Source: Pohlia nutans
Taxonomy: Eukaryota > Streptophyta > Bryopsida > Bryales > Mniaceae
NCBI GenBank assembly: GCA_022496805.1
Contig: CM040087.1
Span: 34,124,253 to 34,188,252, forward strand
Direction: 5' to 3'
Length of the DNA: 64,000 nt
The notes under the pieces: model-generated
What the model saw: the letters and a program-made list of their open reading frames with translations, nothing else
What the model was told of the DNA's origin: nothing
Database searches by the model: none
Shown: positions 24,124 through 41,764 of the stretch, one piece after another
Numbering within the stretch: the stretch's first letter is position 1
Layout: each line of letters begins with the position of its first letter
Translations under genes and position numbers: made by a program

Positions 24124-24393
24124 CTCGGGGGGTGCACTGTACTAAAGATGTACGAGTATACGTGAGTGCACAAAAGGGGTATTAATTTGAACACTGCCAT
24201 TTTACGTATACATACAATAAACACATTTAAAACTGAAAATATTCTCATATAGTTACATTAAACATATATTTAAAACATAATATATTTGTAAAGAAAGATA
24301 TTTAGACATATAACTTCTCGTATACAAGGGGTTTTTTAGAAGGGGTCATGAATGCACCTGATTCTCAAACATAATGTAGAGTGCACCCCCGAG
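24124..24393. mobile_element. hAT-like MITE family C (270 bp)
   Basis: Ends CTCGGGGGGTGCACT and AGTGCACCCCCGAG, with a perfect 8-bp duplication GTTGACAT (24116-24123, 24394-24401). The first GH3 copy reads GTTGACATCC without a break at about 8763-8772, giving the empty site. Confidence 0.85.
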
Positions 24394-25430
24394 GTTGACA
24401 TTGATATTTACTCTCAACATTGTTGAGATCGCCATGATGATTTTGAACCTGTACCATTGATTTATGTTTGTTTCAACCGTGCAGTCGAAAGTGGCATCTT
24501 ATGCTGAGGCCGGGACACATGTAGTATTGGGAACCTCACCTCGACAAACGTACCCCGGGCTACATTCTACAGGGGATAATACACGGGAGGTTCCCGATAC
24601 TACATTCTAGCCCTGAGGCCTTTGTTGGAGACAGCGGCATGCAGGAAACGGAATGGATGTGAACAATGCCGTAATGGACTTGGTTAGGAGAAGAAAATCC
24701 ACATGAAGGAATATGCAGATGCTATCAAGAAGGGCGTGCCCACTCTACTATCATGGTATTGTTTGAGGAGCTCAAACGAGGTTAACCCTGAAGGGCCAAG
24801 AATTCATGTTTTGAAAATGATAAATTCAGTTAATCATATTGTGAAATATATAATTCAGATGAGACTAATTTTAGTTATCAATAGAATCAATGAAGAATAA
24901 TGCATATGATGGTCAAGAAACAAAAAAAAATTTGAACAAAAGGAAGTCCACATAGAACCTACTCAAAACTGCTAAAAAATAAATAAAATACGAAGCCCAA
25001 TTTGAACTTCTTGATCTTTTCGATCTTTTTGGGGTTAAGATGACTGCCGACAAATTCTTGTGCTCAAGACGCAGATGGGATTCAAGGGCTTTTTCATCTC
25101 CTCCTGGTTTGGTGTCGATTGCATTGAGGATGGTCGGGATTCCCTGCACCCGGAACGCCCAGGTTACTTGAACTTTGTCCAATTCGCAATAAACGCCGAC
25201 ATTGATATGGCAATTTAGCTCAATGTATAAATTGTAGAATCACAGTTTCCTCATGTAGCCATGGCTTGAACTTAGCCGGATATAGATTCTCGTCAGCCTT
25301 TGATAATCTAACGAATGATGAGAATTAATTCACCCTTTTGTTTTGAAGGTTAATAAGGTGCCCTACCTCTGAACGCCCTTTCATCTCCGACATGGAGAAT
25401 GGGTTGTTCTCAAGCACAGTGATGAATCTC

Positions 25431-26495
25431 TGTAGTATGTACAGGAATAAGTTTGAACGTGCGTCCCTGTGCAGATTTTAAAACAATTGGATCCAATGTT
25501 AGGTTGGGAAATGGGAACTATGCAACTGATTGTATGAACTATTTATCATTTGATTTTTATTTGATTGCATAATAAAGATTGGTTGATGATATCTTGTTCA
25601 TTTATGCTAACTGCCAGTTTCCTTAGTTCTTCTCAAGTTGCAGTGGTCGCAATTTGGTTCAGTAAAAACCATTTTACATTAATTCCAGTATCGGCTATGG
25701 CGGACCTTGTGCTAATGCCACGTGCGAGGTGAAATTGGATGGGCGATTCCGGCCATGGATGCAAACCTCATGGATGAGCCCTAGCCTGGAAACTTGTGGT
25801 GGTGCTCCCTATGGCGTCGGGTGTAATTCTTTGTACTTACGAAGGTAGTGCACACTTCAAGCCTGAGGATTCTGATGCGGAGTCATGGTCAACTATGAAA
25901 ACACAAACTTTGAGTTTGTGAGTGCAATTCTATTCTTTCGAACGGAACTATGTTGAGCATTATTTCATGCCCTGAAACTTCTGTGTTAAATGCTTTTGAT
26001 TCAAATCACATTTTCCGAATGCATAATAGCTTACAGTTAAATTGAAGTTTTGTAATGGAAAACACATGAGTTAAATATACTGAGAAGATACTTCTACACA
26101 GTTGTGAGGCTCAGAAGAATACCGCAATACTATTTTCTTCGTGAATTCCTGGTCACAGATAATGAGTGAGTTCTAGTAAGCAAGCAACTAATCAATCATA
26201 CTTCAACACTCTGACACCACAAATTATAGAGAGTGAAGTGAGGCAAATTGAACGGTCACTTTATTGAAGCAGGTATTTAAGAACATCAAAAAAGCTCCCA
26301 CCGCTCAGTAAGCAGTGAGGTATCCTGCAGTGAAAAGTCCTCTCTGGTTTACACTGCCCTAGGTCTGGGTCTACACTCATGTTAATGTTGTAGCTCACAA
26401 ACAACCTCAGGTGTATCTACCCAGTTACTATACAGACATCTCGCCAGGGCTCGTGTAAATCAGAAGCTAACTGTACGTGTTCGTTCTTCATCCAG
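25431..26495. repeat. GH3-AER intergenic DNA, second unit
   Basis: Paralogous to 11102-12420 and 35440-36780. It contains the 3' flank of the AER gene (which runs on the minus strand) and the remains of the GH3 3' flank. No gene or RNA is seen. Confidence 0.55.
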
Positions 26496-31116
<4,621 letters not shown>

Positions 31117-32918
31117 TGCTTCGATCGATCTGTCTGTCCGCTCGCATGCACATCAATTCATTAACATGCAACTTCCATGTCAGTCTCACAAAAAAGCACT
31201 CCCACGTAGATCTCACAAAAAAGCATGCCAATCCCACGTAGACCTCACAAAAAGCATGCCAATCCCACACCGGCCATTATTTGTGCTACGGCATTACTGA
31301 CGAGGATTTCTCATATTCTCGTCATTGCTACTGAAACAGACACGTCTCCATCAGTACAAACTAAAGAGAATCAGCCTACTCACACGAAGAGATCGGCTGG
31401 AAATCGCGTCGATGGCGTCGCCTCCTGCCAGACAGTAAAAATCCAGTAACTCTTCTCTGCAAAACGAAAGAAAAAAGCAAAAGAGAAAACAATTTGGTTA
31501 ATTAATCCTCGAGCAAGAAGCTCTCAGCAATGCAACGGAGGACGGTCCTTCCTTCGCCACAGAAGCGCTAATAACGCCATATTCGTTATATTGGCCGTTC
31601 CCAATTATTTTGTCCGCTCAAATAGTGTGACTTGAGTTCATTTTCTCTCCTTATCAGATTAGTGTGGGTAAAATATAAACAGGATTGGCCAATTTAATGA
31701 ATATGGCGTTTAATGGACTATTGATACAAACGCCGCAGCGAGGAAACAAAAATCAACAAGGCAGCAGATATCCAGCCAGAAATCCAGCCCAAAATCCCGT
31801 AAGAAAAAGCAAGAGAGAAAAAGCAGAAGCAAGGGAGGGAGGGTGGCTAGCTGGGGCAGAAGGAAGAGAGACCTGGTGAGCACTCCGGAAATCCACCGAA
31901 CATGAAACGAATGAATGGGTGAGCACTCCAGGCAGGCCGGGGCTTTATGGCCTCAAGGAGGGAGACGCCCACCGAGACGCCCACCAAGAGCTGCTCATAT
32001 CACTATCAAAAGTATCACTATCAGTATCAGAACACTGACTTGCTTTGGTACTGAAGTACCGTAGCTGGGTCGCCACCCACGAACTAATGTTTAATATTTT
32101 TTGAATAATTAGGATCGTTACTTAAATATTGAATTTCTTGATTTTTTGTTTCTGAGGGAAGATTGATTAAAAATGGCCCAAAATAATTTAGAAATAGTAA
32201 AATATAGCTGAAAATAATTTATTCTATTTTCATTTTTTGGTATTCATAATTTTCTATTTTTTACTTCTTTGTTTTTGAATTATTTTTTGGAAACCCTAGT
32301 ATGATACTATGGTACTGCGTACCTGAGTTCAAATCAAAGGGCCTTGTCCCATACTTCCATGTATTGGTGGGGTCGTGGAATGCTAGACTCCTACTAATGC
32401 CATACCAAAATGGATGAGCCTAGGAGTTTGGTTGCAAATTTTGGAGACATTGTTGGACTATTGGAGCATTGGACGACCATTGTTGGACTCTTGGAGGACC
32501 ATTACTGGTTTTAGAGACTTAGATTTTTGTCTTCTAGCAGTTTTTCCGGGCCCAATTCGCACATGGAAGACTACCCTAATTGAGCTTGATTGGTTGTTTG
32601 AATGCAGGGTTAATCTTACATGGTTGAGTACATTTTTGTTAGTTGGACATCGTTTTTGTAGGTTGAACTTTTTGAAATATCTTCATTCATTTGTTTGAAA
32701 GTTGTCTGAGAAATGGCTATTTAAAATTTCCATTTTCAAATTTCTTTATTTTTTATATGTTATCTTAGAGGACCTTACGTGTTTCTTCATTTGAAGATTT
32801 GCAATGATTAATTCTAAAACATAACCTTGGAGGAACAATTTGGACTAGAAATTTAAATGAATTGTAAACACGCAATTTGCAATTTACACACTTGGCCATA
32901 TAATCAAGCACTGGGCTC
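31117..32918. other. AER upstream region and shared repeat
   Basis: 31117-32100 is paralogous to 38888-39720 and to the reverse complement of 63590-64000. It should contain the AER promoter and 5' leader; no TATA position could be fixed. 31170-31265 holds a short imperfect repeat of TCACAAAAAAGCATGCC. From 32100 the sequence is AT-rich and shared with 39720-40480 and (inverted) 62170-63030. No other gene is seen. Confidence 0.5.
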
Positions 32919-32922
32919 TTAA

Positions 32923-33463
32923 CCCCTAAGTGATGGATCAACCATTTTATGGTCTCTGCCCTTTTTTTACGGGCTGCCAAAAATAGAAAAAACATGTTTA
33001 TAGAAATTAAAAAATATTTTCAAATAGGGAATCAAGTCTACTTTCCAACCCAATTTGAATCATGTCAATCTGAGTTAAACTCCACCCGGGAGAAATTTTC
33101 AAAGACAAACACTTCTACATTTGTTTAGTGTTAGAAAACTTACTATATGGGGAAAGTAATGATGTTCTCTCCATTGAAAATTTGCAATTTTTGATTTCAG
33201 AATAGAATGTCTAGATTTAATGAATCATAAAAAATTTCAAATTCTAAAAATAAAATTTGTAATTCTGATAAATATATGAAGTTAAATGCTTCTAAATTCA
33301 TTATAAGAAGATAAAAAGCTATTTTTTGAAATTTGATTGTATGGATAATTACCAAACATCACGCTCCTCATTTTCTCTTTTGGACTAAACTTCATCAAAG
33401 TTGAAGAAGTATTTTTTTATAACACATTTATGTTTTGCCCTTACCCCCTCCGTCATTTAGGGG
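32923..33463. mobile_element. piggyBac-like non-autonomous element, 541 bp
   Basis: TTAA at 32919-32922 and 33464-33467. Termini CCCCTAAGTGATGG and CGTCATTTAGGGG. Near-full-length inverted relative of 12446-12985. The same host site in the inverted paralogue holds a different TTAA element (60954-62162). Confidence 0.7.
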
Positions 33464-33467
33464 TTAA

Positions 33468-33850
33468 GCACATTAATATTTTTGACAAAAAGGTACTTGA
33501 AAATAGAGCAACTTTTGTCTTTCTACAATTCTTTATATTGTAAGAAAACAATTATTCTTTCATTCATTTTTTATCCTTGTCCTTCTTTTCTCTTTTATTT
33601 TGTTTTCCTTCTTGTCTTTCTTCTTGTCTTCTTTCTTGTCGCCCATCTTGTTTATTTTTTTATTTTATTTTTTTGTGGTTTTCATTCTTGTCATTCCAAT
33701 TTTGGCTTTTTTTGTATAGCTGTAGATCTTACACTTGCACTAACTCCACCAAGGTTTACTTTTAAATTATTTTTTACTTCTTTCTACTATCTTGTGTTTC
33801 TTAGTTAGGTTTGAACTTGCCATTTGTGGCACTAATATCTAATTTGTGCA
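33468..33850. other. Pyrimidine-rich low-complexity DNA
   Basis: A TTCTTGTC-type pyrimidine-rich run (about 33570-33700) is shared with 41500-41650 and, inverted, with 60750-60850. The hydrophobic open frames it creates are composition artefacts. No gene is seen. Confidence 0.5.
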
Positions 33851-35440
33851 ATTCGCAATCAAAGTGACATTCATATGGTAATCTAGGTCAACGTCTAAAT
33901 TGTTGAATAACAATTTCCTCATGTAGTCATGGTTTGAACCAGTCCAATATAGATTCTTGTCCTTTGATGATCTAGCAAACAATGTTGAATAATTTTTTTG
34001 AAGGTTATGGTGCCTTCCTCTTTGTGCCTTCCTCTCTGTGCCCTTTCATCTCTAACATGCAGACACTCGTTAGAGAGGGGAAGATCCCATGTCGAGGATT
34101 GAGGACGCCATCACGCACACCTATGAGTGAAGTTCCATCCTATGCACATCCTACGAGAGGGGAATGGCTTGATATGTGTGCAACTTTTACGTGTCTCATA
34201 CAGTGTGGCACTTTGACTTGTGTTTAACTCATTTTATATGTGCTAGAATTTTTTTCTTTAATCCTTAAACGCCATCGAGACCAAAAAAAATAGCTTATGA
34301 ATGAAGTTGGTTGTTCAATTGGTGCGATCCAATTCTTTATGTGAAAGGCTTTGCTTGGTGATGCCACCCCTTCAAGTTAAATTCAAATCATTCAAGCTAT
34401 TTTAAGATTTTACTTGGGGTCCGAACTACAAAAAGAGTTGTAAAAACAGTTCACCGTGTTGTGTGTTTTGATTTTTTTTGCTTGTTCTACTTAAACTAAA
34501 TTTAGGCCATGAAAATGAATTTCATTGCATTTGAGCTAAACAAACAAAATGAAGGTTGCCAAGTCTAGTTTCTACTCCACTTTGAATTTTTGGAAAAAAT
34601 TGAAAATTGAGTGTTTTATTGTAATCACAGATTTGGTAGGTATCACCGAGGTGTAGCAAAATTTCTAAATTTAGATACATAGATGATTTTCATCAAGTGA
34701 ACTTTCCTCCATTTGTAATTTAGACCTTAGGTAATAAAGCGGGTTTTTCTAGTACATTTTGTAATTGATATAGATTTCCTTTACAATCACTTCATAAAAC
34801 CATAGTGAATTTCTAATTTTCACTAAAATTTATGAAAAATTCATGATTTGTAGTAGACATGTGACTTCATATACTAAAAATATAAATTTGAATTCTTGTG
34901 TTATTTTTAGTAGCAAATTTGAGTGTGACATATAAAACATGATTCCATGATCATAGGCCCAATCTTTAGGGGTTAACACCACATATATAGTTACAACAAT
35001 GGTGTCTAAAACACTCTAATTTTTGTAATTTTTCAATATTTTTTTTTACAAAAAAGTATTTCTCAAAAATCACATTGTTTTTTGAGACGGCACCCATATC
35101 AGGCTATCATCCCAGATGGGTCTCTTTGAAGTCTTCTAGGTCCTTTGACGTCTCTTTAAGGTCTTTGAGGCGCCTTTTGCTGACCAGACGCTTGAGGCCG
35201 CCGTCGGGGCAGGAGTTTGTTTCAAATACACCATCACATGGCAAGCCATGGCGGGTGATATCAGCCCAAGAACTGCCACCGTGTTGTTTGTAGATTTGGA
35301 GTACCAGCGACGCTATTGTAATCGTGGTTCAAAAGCTCAGATCATTTGCCCATGAAATTTTGTGACCAGAGCTATGATTCCCTCGTCCCATGTAGATTCG
35401 GATTGAAAATGGGCGGTTCTCGAGCACGGTGATGAATCAC
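33851..35440 (+). pseudogene. GH3 beta-glucan exohydrolase pseudogene, copy 3 (3' part)
   Basis: Only the 3' part remains. 33851-33975 matches the intron after the INAGIDMVI exon in copy 1. A piece encoding ITWQAMAGDISP lies at about 35235-35270. The C-terminal piece around 35280-35430 corresponds to VLFVDxEYQRR and the final PFGFG/GGSRA end, with stops and frame changes. The stretch 34230-35070 between these is AT-rich with no recognised family. GH3 again precedes an AER gene on the opposite strand, as in units 1 and 2. Confidence 0.6.
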
Positions 35441-36780
35441 AAGTACAGTGATGTACATGAACAAGTATGGACACGCGCCCCTGTGCAGACTTGGAGATAG
35501 TTTTAGCCGATTACTCATCATGTTTAGGCTTAAAACAACTGCATCCAATGTTAGGTTGGGAAATGGGAACTATGCAACTGATTTTATGAACCATATATGA
35601 TACATCTATCATTTTGATTTTGATTGCATAATAAAGATTGGTTGATGATGTGCTGTTCATTTATGGCTAAATGCGTGTTTTCTTAGTTCTCCTCAAGTTG
35701 CAGTGGTCGGCAATTTAGTTCAGTGAAAATCATTCTACATCAATTCCAGTATCCGCTATGGCGGCCCTTGTGATAATGGCACGTACGAGGTGAAATTGGA
35801 TGGGCGATCCCGGCCATGGATACAAACCTCATAGAATGATGAGCCCTAGCTTGAAAACTTGTGGCGGTGCTTCCTATGGCGTCGGGTGTCAATCTTAGCG
35901 CTTACAAAGGTACTCCACGCTTCAAGTCTGAGGATACTATTAAGGAGTCATAGTCATCTAATAAACCAAAAGCTTTGAGTTTGTAAGGGAAATTTTGTTT
36001 TTCCAAACGGCACTATGCTCAGCATAATTCTATGGAGTTGAACTTCTGTGTTGCTTACAAGCTTTCGATTCAAATCACTTTTTCCGAATGCATGAATATA
36101 GTTGACTTGTAGTGTTGCAATGGACATGCAACATATGAGTTGAATATACTCAGAAGATACTTCTACATGCTTCTGAGTAGAAGAAGACCCCAGGTCTGAA
36201 GAATACAGACAATGAGTAAGTTGTAAGCGGCAACTAAGCACGCATACTTCAACAAGTCTCTGACACCACAAGTAGAGAGTGAAGTGAGGCAAATTAAACG
36301 GTCAGTTCATTGAAGCAGCTGTTTAAGGACAACATCATATATAAAAGCTCCCGCCCCACCGGTCTGTGAGCAGCGAGAGGCAAACTTATCAAACATCGAT
36401 CGATTGAGGCATGAAAAGTATTGTCTAGCTAATGTTCACCACTCTGACTAGGTCTTGGTAATGCGTGAGCAACTGAGCACATTTAGTCCACTCACTTTTA
36501 GTTAATGTTATAGCCCATAAACAACCGCATGTGGTACATGTATACCCAGCAGGAATAAAGAAGTGCATGCAAGGACAGCCAAGACTCAATCATCTTAAAC
36601 AGAAGTGTTCACGAGAGCGTGAAGTGATGCAAATTAAACTGTCACTTTATTGAAGCAGGTGTTTAAGAACATAAAAAACCTCCCATCGCTCAGTAAGTGG
36701 TGAGGTATCCTGCAGTGAAAAGTGCTATCTACTTTGCACTCCCCCTAGCCCCTAGGTCTGGATGAAGGGTGAGCATCCAG
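35441..36780. repeat. GH3-AER intergenic DNA, third unit
   Basis: Paralogous to 11102-12420 and 25431-26495. Within it the phrase GTGAAGTGATGCAAATTAAAC occurs twice in related form (about 36280 and 36620), so this unit carries a local duplication of its AER 3' flank. No gene is seen. Confidence 0.5.
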
Positions 36781-38887
36781 TTAGTCTTCCCCAACCAAGA
36801 TGAGGGACTTGCCGATTTTGGAGCCAGACATGAGCCTGCACAGGGCGTTGGGAGCGTTGTCCAAGCCGTGTGCAAAATCTTCCTTGAATGTCACCTTGTT
36901 GGCCTTCATGTACTCGGCCATGAGATCCCTGAACTGGGACACCAAGCGTGCATAGTCGGTCGGAATGAATCCCTGCATGGTGATCCGCTTGCTCGTCACC
37001 TTCTGAATGAATGCCTGCATGGTGATCCGCTTGCTTGCAACCTTCTGCATGGTGATGCGCTTGCTGGTCACCTTCTGCAGATTGTACACGCCGTCTTTCT
37101 GCACGGTTTCGTACTGCGAGATCATCCCACTCACCGCTATGCGACCGAACAAATTCATGGTCTCCAGCACCGCGTCCAGCAGCTTGCCTCCCACGTTGTC
37201 GAAGTACATGTCGATGCCACGAGGGCAGCACCTGCGCGCACATTTATATCCATGCCATGGGACCATCCACGTCATTCACTTGTACATTGATCATCTGGAG
37301 TAAAAGCTATGTATACAAAGTCACAGAAAAAGAAAATGAAAATGACTAGGATTGGGAAGCCAGCGGGCTTTGCAATGTTTGTAAGCAGCGATACACAAAT
37401 TAGATAGAGTGAGGAAACAAGCAACGTTTGAGAGAAACGATTGGCTTCGGACAACAGTTTGGAGGTCTTAGATGACGTTATTTTATCACAGCAACGTTTG
37501 GAAGCAATGTTTAGGATGGCTTCTTATGGATGTGTTCTAATTAATGTTATCAATGACATTTGTGCAGTTGGAAAACCCCCCATTTGAATCCTAGTAGTTG
37601 AATGATTCCCTGGACCGAGCTGCAACAAAGTCATTCAAAGGTTACAGTGAGGACGATGCATTACTTTTTGAGCGCAGCAACAAGGTCCTCTCCCTCTTTG
37701 TAGATGAATGCCGCATCATAGCCCAGCTTGCTCTGCAGCAGGTCGATCTGGTGCAATTGCCAGCGGCACGCAAAATCAAATTCATACATGTATGCAAAGT
37801 TGAATGTGTAAAAGCTAGACACTACTGAATTGTCCACTACATCTATGCTAGTTGCAGATTTCAGAGAGTCCCAATATGGTGGAAAGTCCCAATTAAACGA
37901 ATACGCCCATGACTGTATCTAATAAAGTACGTTAGCTCAGTGCTTGGCTGGAACTTGCATACATGTCAATATATATTCGGTGAGGACCTACAACAATCAT
38001 AATGGGAAGCAATGAAATTGCGGTCAACTGTAATTAATTCGTGAATGCAAGTATAGTTAGACTAATTACATACATGTTTCTGAGAGCCAGCGCTGCCAAC
38101 CACATACAGCCCTGCTGCCTTTGCCAGCTGTCCAACCATCTGGCCCACAAGTCCTGAAGCTGCGGAGACAAAGATGGTCTCGCCTCTCTTGGGTTTCAGG
38201 ATTTCGTGTAATCCAACATAAGCTGTGAACCCAGGGCCGAAGGAAGGATGGACTTTCAAATGCTGTCCGCCGGGAATGACGCTGTACTCTTCCCACTTCG
38301 TCATCGACGTCACGTAGTCGCCCTCTTTGAAATTAGGGTTCCTGGATAACACCACTTTGCTTACCCCAAACCCTTCCAAAGTCTACACAGGCAACCACTA
38401 AACATTAAAAAATACATAACGAAAAGCACAATTATAAAGAAATGATAGAGCAAAACAAATCATGTGTGCCAACAGTGAAATGTGTCCCCGCAAATCTTCC
38501 CGCAAATACCGCCTGGAACACTGATGTGCATGACGTAGCTCCGGTGAGAGCTAGCTCCATCCGTTGCAACAAAATAGTTTGCAACGGCCGGATGCGGATG
38601 AAAAGCAAGACCATGGATCGAAAAGCAAAGAACGAAAGGATTCAAGGGCAAGTCAGGATTGATGGATCGATCACCTCGCCGGGTTTGAATTTATCGGTCC
38701 TGCGGACTGGCATGCGGGGATCGCACAAGAAGTAAAGATTCTTCACAAGGACGTCGTTCGTCCCCTCGTCCTTGAGCTCCACCATGATCTGGCCCGCCAC
38801 CACCTCCAGGTCCGATTCTTGCAGGGCTGCCCACACATGCTTCTTCAGCTTCACTTGCTTGTTCCGCACCAACTGGCCTTCCGCCAT
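36781..38887 (-). CDS. Remodelled AER-type reductase paralogue
   Basis: Predicted exons: 38675-38887, 38074-38382, 37665-37747, 36781-37231, giving 351 aa with matching phases and no stop. Relative to the gene at 26496-31116, exons 2 and 3 are fused: intron 2 and about 13 flanking codons are deleted in frame. Exon 1 has lost about 7 codons and changed CDPYMRVRMTG to CDPRMPVRRTD. The last exon gained 24 residues as extra QKV(T/A)SKRITM copies (about 37000-37070). The nucleotide-binding AASGLVGQMVGQLA is kept. The exon 3 donor has moved to a GTATGT site, and the exon 4 donor is A|GT rather than G|GT. The lost and altered residues lie near the substrate site, so activity is doubtful. It may be a decaying or neofunctionalised copy. 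Confidence 0.6.
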
Positions 38888-40479
38888 TGCTTCGATCGAT
38901 CTGTCTGTCTGCTAGCACGCACATTAATTCATTCATGCACCTTCCACGTCAGTCTCACAAAATGCACTCCCACGTAGACCTCACAAAAAGCATGCCAATC
39001 CCACCCCAGCCTTTATTTGTGCTACGGCATTACTGACAAGGATTTCTCATACTCTCGCCATTGCTACTGAAACAGGCACGTCTCCATGGAGTACAAACGA
39101 AAAAGAATCAGCCTGCTCACATGAAGAGATCGGCTGGAAATCGCGTCGATGGCGTCGCCTCCTGCCAGACAGTAAAGCTCGAGTAACTCTTCTCTGCAAA
39201 ACGAAAGAAAAAAACAAGAGAATAGAAAAATGGGTTAATTAATCCTCGAGAAAGAAGCTCTCAGCAATGCAACGGAGGACGGTCCTTCCTTCGCCACAGT
39301 AGCGCTAAAGGACGTTCGGCACAAACGCCGTGCAGCGAGGAATTAAACAGAAATTAACAAGGCAGCAGATATCCAGCGAGAAACTCAGCCCAAAATTTAT
39401 CCCATAGGAAAAAAGCAAGAGAGAAAAAGCAGAAGCACGGAAGGGAGGGTGGCTAGCTGGGGCAGAAGGAAGAAACACCTGGGTGAAGCCGGAAATCCAC
39501 CGATTGGAACAAGAAACGAATGAAGGGGTGAGCACTCCAGGCAGGGGCTTATGGCCTCAAGGAGGAAGACGCCCACCGAGACGCCCACCAAGATCTGCTC
39601 ATATCACTATCAGAACTAATTATCACTACCAGAACACTGACTTGCTCTGGTACCAAAGTACCATAGCTGGGTTGCCACCCGAGAACGAATATAATTTTCT
39701 TTTTCGAAAATAAGGTTTGCTGTTTGCTGCTTGGAAATCGAATTTCTTGATTTTTGTTTTCAAGTAAGCATGGATAGAAATGGCCCAAAATAGCTTAGAA
39801 ATAGTAAAATATAGCTGAAAATAATTTATTCTGTTTTCATTTTTTGGTTTTCAAAATTTTCTATTTTTTAGGATTATTTTTTTGAGTTAGGTTTTGGAGA
39901 CCCAAGCATGGTACTATGGAATTGTGTACCTGAGTTCAAGTCTAAGGGCCTTGTCCCATGTCTCGGTGGGGTCCCCGAAAGCTGAATCACTACCGATGCC
40001 ATACCAAAATGGGTGAGCCCAAGAGTTTGGTTGCAATTCTTGGAGACATTGTTGGACCAAATGTTGGTGGTTCTTAAGACTTGGATTCACGGACCCAATT
40101 CGCAATTAGAAGCCTGCGCTGATTGATTTTGGTTGGTTGTTTGAAAGCAAAGTTGATCTTTTGCAAAGTCCTGTCTATTTGTCAACCCTACTTCTAGATT
40201 TTCCACCTTGCTTCTAGATGCTTCTAGATCTACAGGGTTGAGTACATTCTCGATAGTTGAACATCACATTTGTAAGTTGGACTTTCTGAAAGATCTTCAT
40301 TGTTTGGATGTTGTCTAAAAAAGGGCTTTTTCAAATTTCCATTTTCAAATTTCCATTTTCAAATTTCTTAATTTTTATATGTTACTTAGGATTCTACTTG
40401 TTTCTTCATTATTTTGAAGATTTGCAATGATTCACTGTTAAATGTAACCTCGGAAAGATAATTTGAATTAGAACTTGAA
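38888..40479. other. Upstream region of the second AER gene and shared repeat
   Basis: Paralogous to 31117-32860. It presumably contains the promoter and leader of the second AER gene. 40190-40230 repeats the CTTCTAGAT phrase also seen at 62462-62530 (inverted). No coding region is supported. Confidence 0.45.
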
Positions 40480-41418
40480 CCCCTAAATTTCCTTGTGTTT
40501 TTGGGAGCTTGAAACCTCAAAACTGCGATTTTCTACCTCTATGTACTCCCGGGGATGTGAACCAAGTTTTTTTACTTCTTTTAGAATTCCAACCGTAAGA
40601 TCTTGTACCTAAGCCTATTCATAGCTGCTGTTTCAAAAATTGACCGTTGGATGTTTATCATTTGCAAGATCATAACATCCAAAGTTTGTGCAAAAGTTTT
40701 TCGGGACATTGCTTGGGAGGCATTGTCTTCATAGTGCAAAGGGGGACTTGAAGATTGTTACTCCAAACATTTTGCTCATATTTTTTTCCATGTAGATAAC
40801 TAAGTTGGGTACGCTTATGAAAAATTTTAGAGACTCATTACGCGTTTCAAACCTTCATGCAAATTAATTTCTGGAAGAAGGTATAAAAATGGCAATTTGG
40901 TGAAACATGCATCACATTAATTGTATTTGATTTTTGGAAAAAATGAACGGTGATTAGGTACCTCTATGATTTTATAAATTTTAGGCTAAATTATTTTTAA
41001 AAATTTTCAAAATCTCAAATTTTGACAAATTTCAAAAGAAAAGAATGTGAAATTACAAAAAACCTTGGAGGTTGCTGTTCTTTATTTTGGAGGCTGCCCT
41101 TGTCAAGCCAAGAATATAATCAACATGGGTCACTTCAAATTCTGAGCCTAAATGTGGTGAAGAGCATGTCTCCAAAAAAAAAATTTGAAAAAATGATTAT
41201 AATAAAAAGTTTTTTTCTGCCCCAGTTGGACTTGAAACCAAAAATTTCAATAATTTTTTTATAAAATCCGAATTTGACTTTGTAATTTTTACCACACACA
41301 CCTTGTATGTATGACTACGCCCACGCCAAATTATAGTCTAAAATTCTTAATTTAGACCTTCCATCTAAGCTGCCCGAAACAGCAAAAAGCCATTTTGGCT
41401 TTTAAGGGCCTTTAGGGG
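40480..41418. mobile_element. piggyBac-like non-autonomous element, ~939 bp
   Basis: Termini CCCCTAAATTTCC and GGGCCTTTAGGGG. TTAA follows on the right (41419-41422). The left flank reads TTGAA, a decayed TTAA. The unoccupied paralogue near 32850-32860 contains a TTTAAATGAATTG site at this point. No coding capacity is seen. Confidence 0.55.
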
Positions 41419-41764
41419 TTAAAAGAATCGTAAACACGCAATTTGCTATTTACACACTTGGCCATGTCTTTCTACATTTTGTTACATTGTAAACAAACAA
41501 ATTTTTAATTTATTTTTTATCCTTGTCTTTATCTTTTCTTTTATTTCTTTTTCTTTTTTGTCTTCTCTTCTTTCTTGTTGCTCTTCTTGTTTCTTTTTTT
41601 CTTTTCTTTTTTGTTTTGTTTTGTTTTGTTTTCATTCTTTTCATTCTTTTCATTCCAATTTTGGCTTTTCTTGTGTAGGTGGGAATCTCACACTCATACC
41701 TAGGTTTATTTTTTAATCTTCTTTGTTTTTTTCTTCTTTGTTCTTTCTTTTGTTTCTTAGTTAT

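Larger units (their letters stand above)
22040..25430 (+). pseudogene. GH3 beta-glucan exohydrolase pseudogene, copy 2
   Basis: Same gene order as copy 1 but more decayed. Recognisable pieces are MLDKKIDQMIQIE (about 22140-22180), a GIP-IYGID-type piece split by a MITE at 22673-23490, a SEDP/IIDG-type piece (about 23985-24050), a YADAIKKGVPTLLSW piece (24707-24755), and MGFKGFFISSWFGVD to INADIDMAI (25075-25218). Frame breaks and stops are frequent. The C-terminal third is largely deleted compared with copy 1, ending with a short remnant near 25395-25430. Strand and order match copy 1, with AER following on the opposite strand. Confidence 0.7.

Noticed and set aside
33482..33808. Hydrophobic 108-codon frame resembling a membrane protein
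   Set aside because: It translates a pyrimidine-rich low-complexity run (Phe/Leu/Ser/Cys codons) that recurs in three paralogous places.
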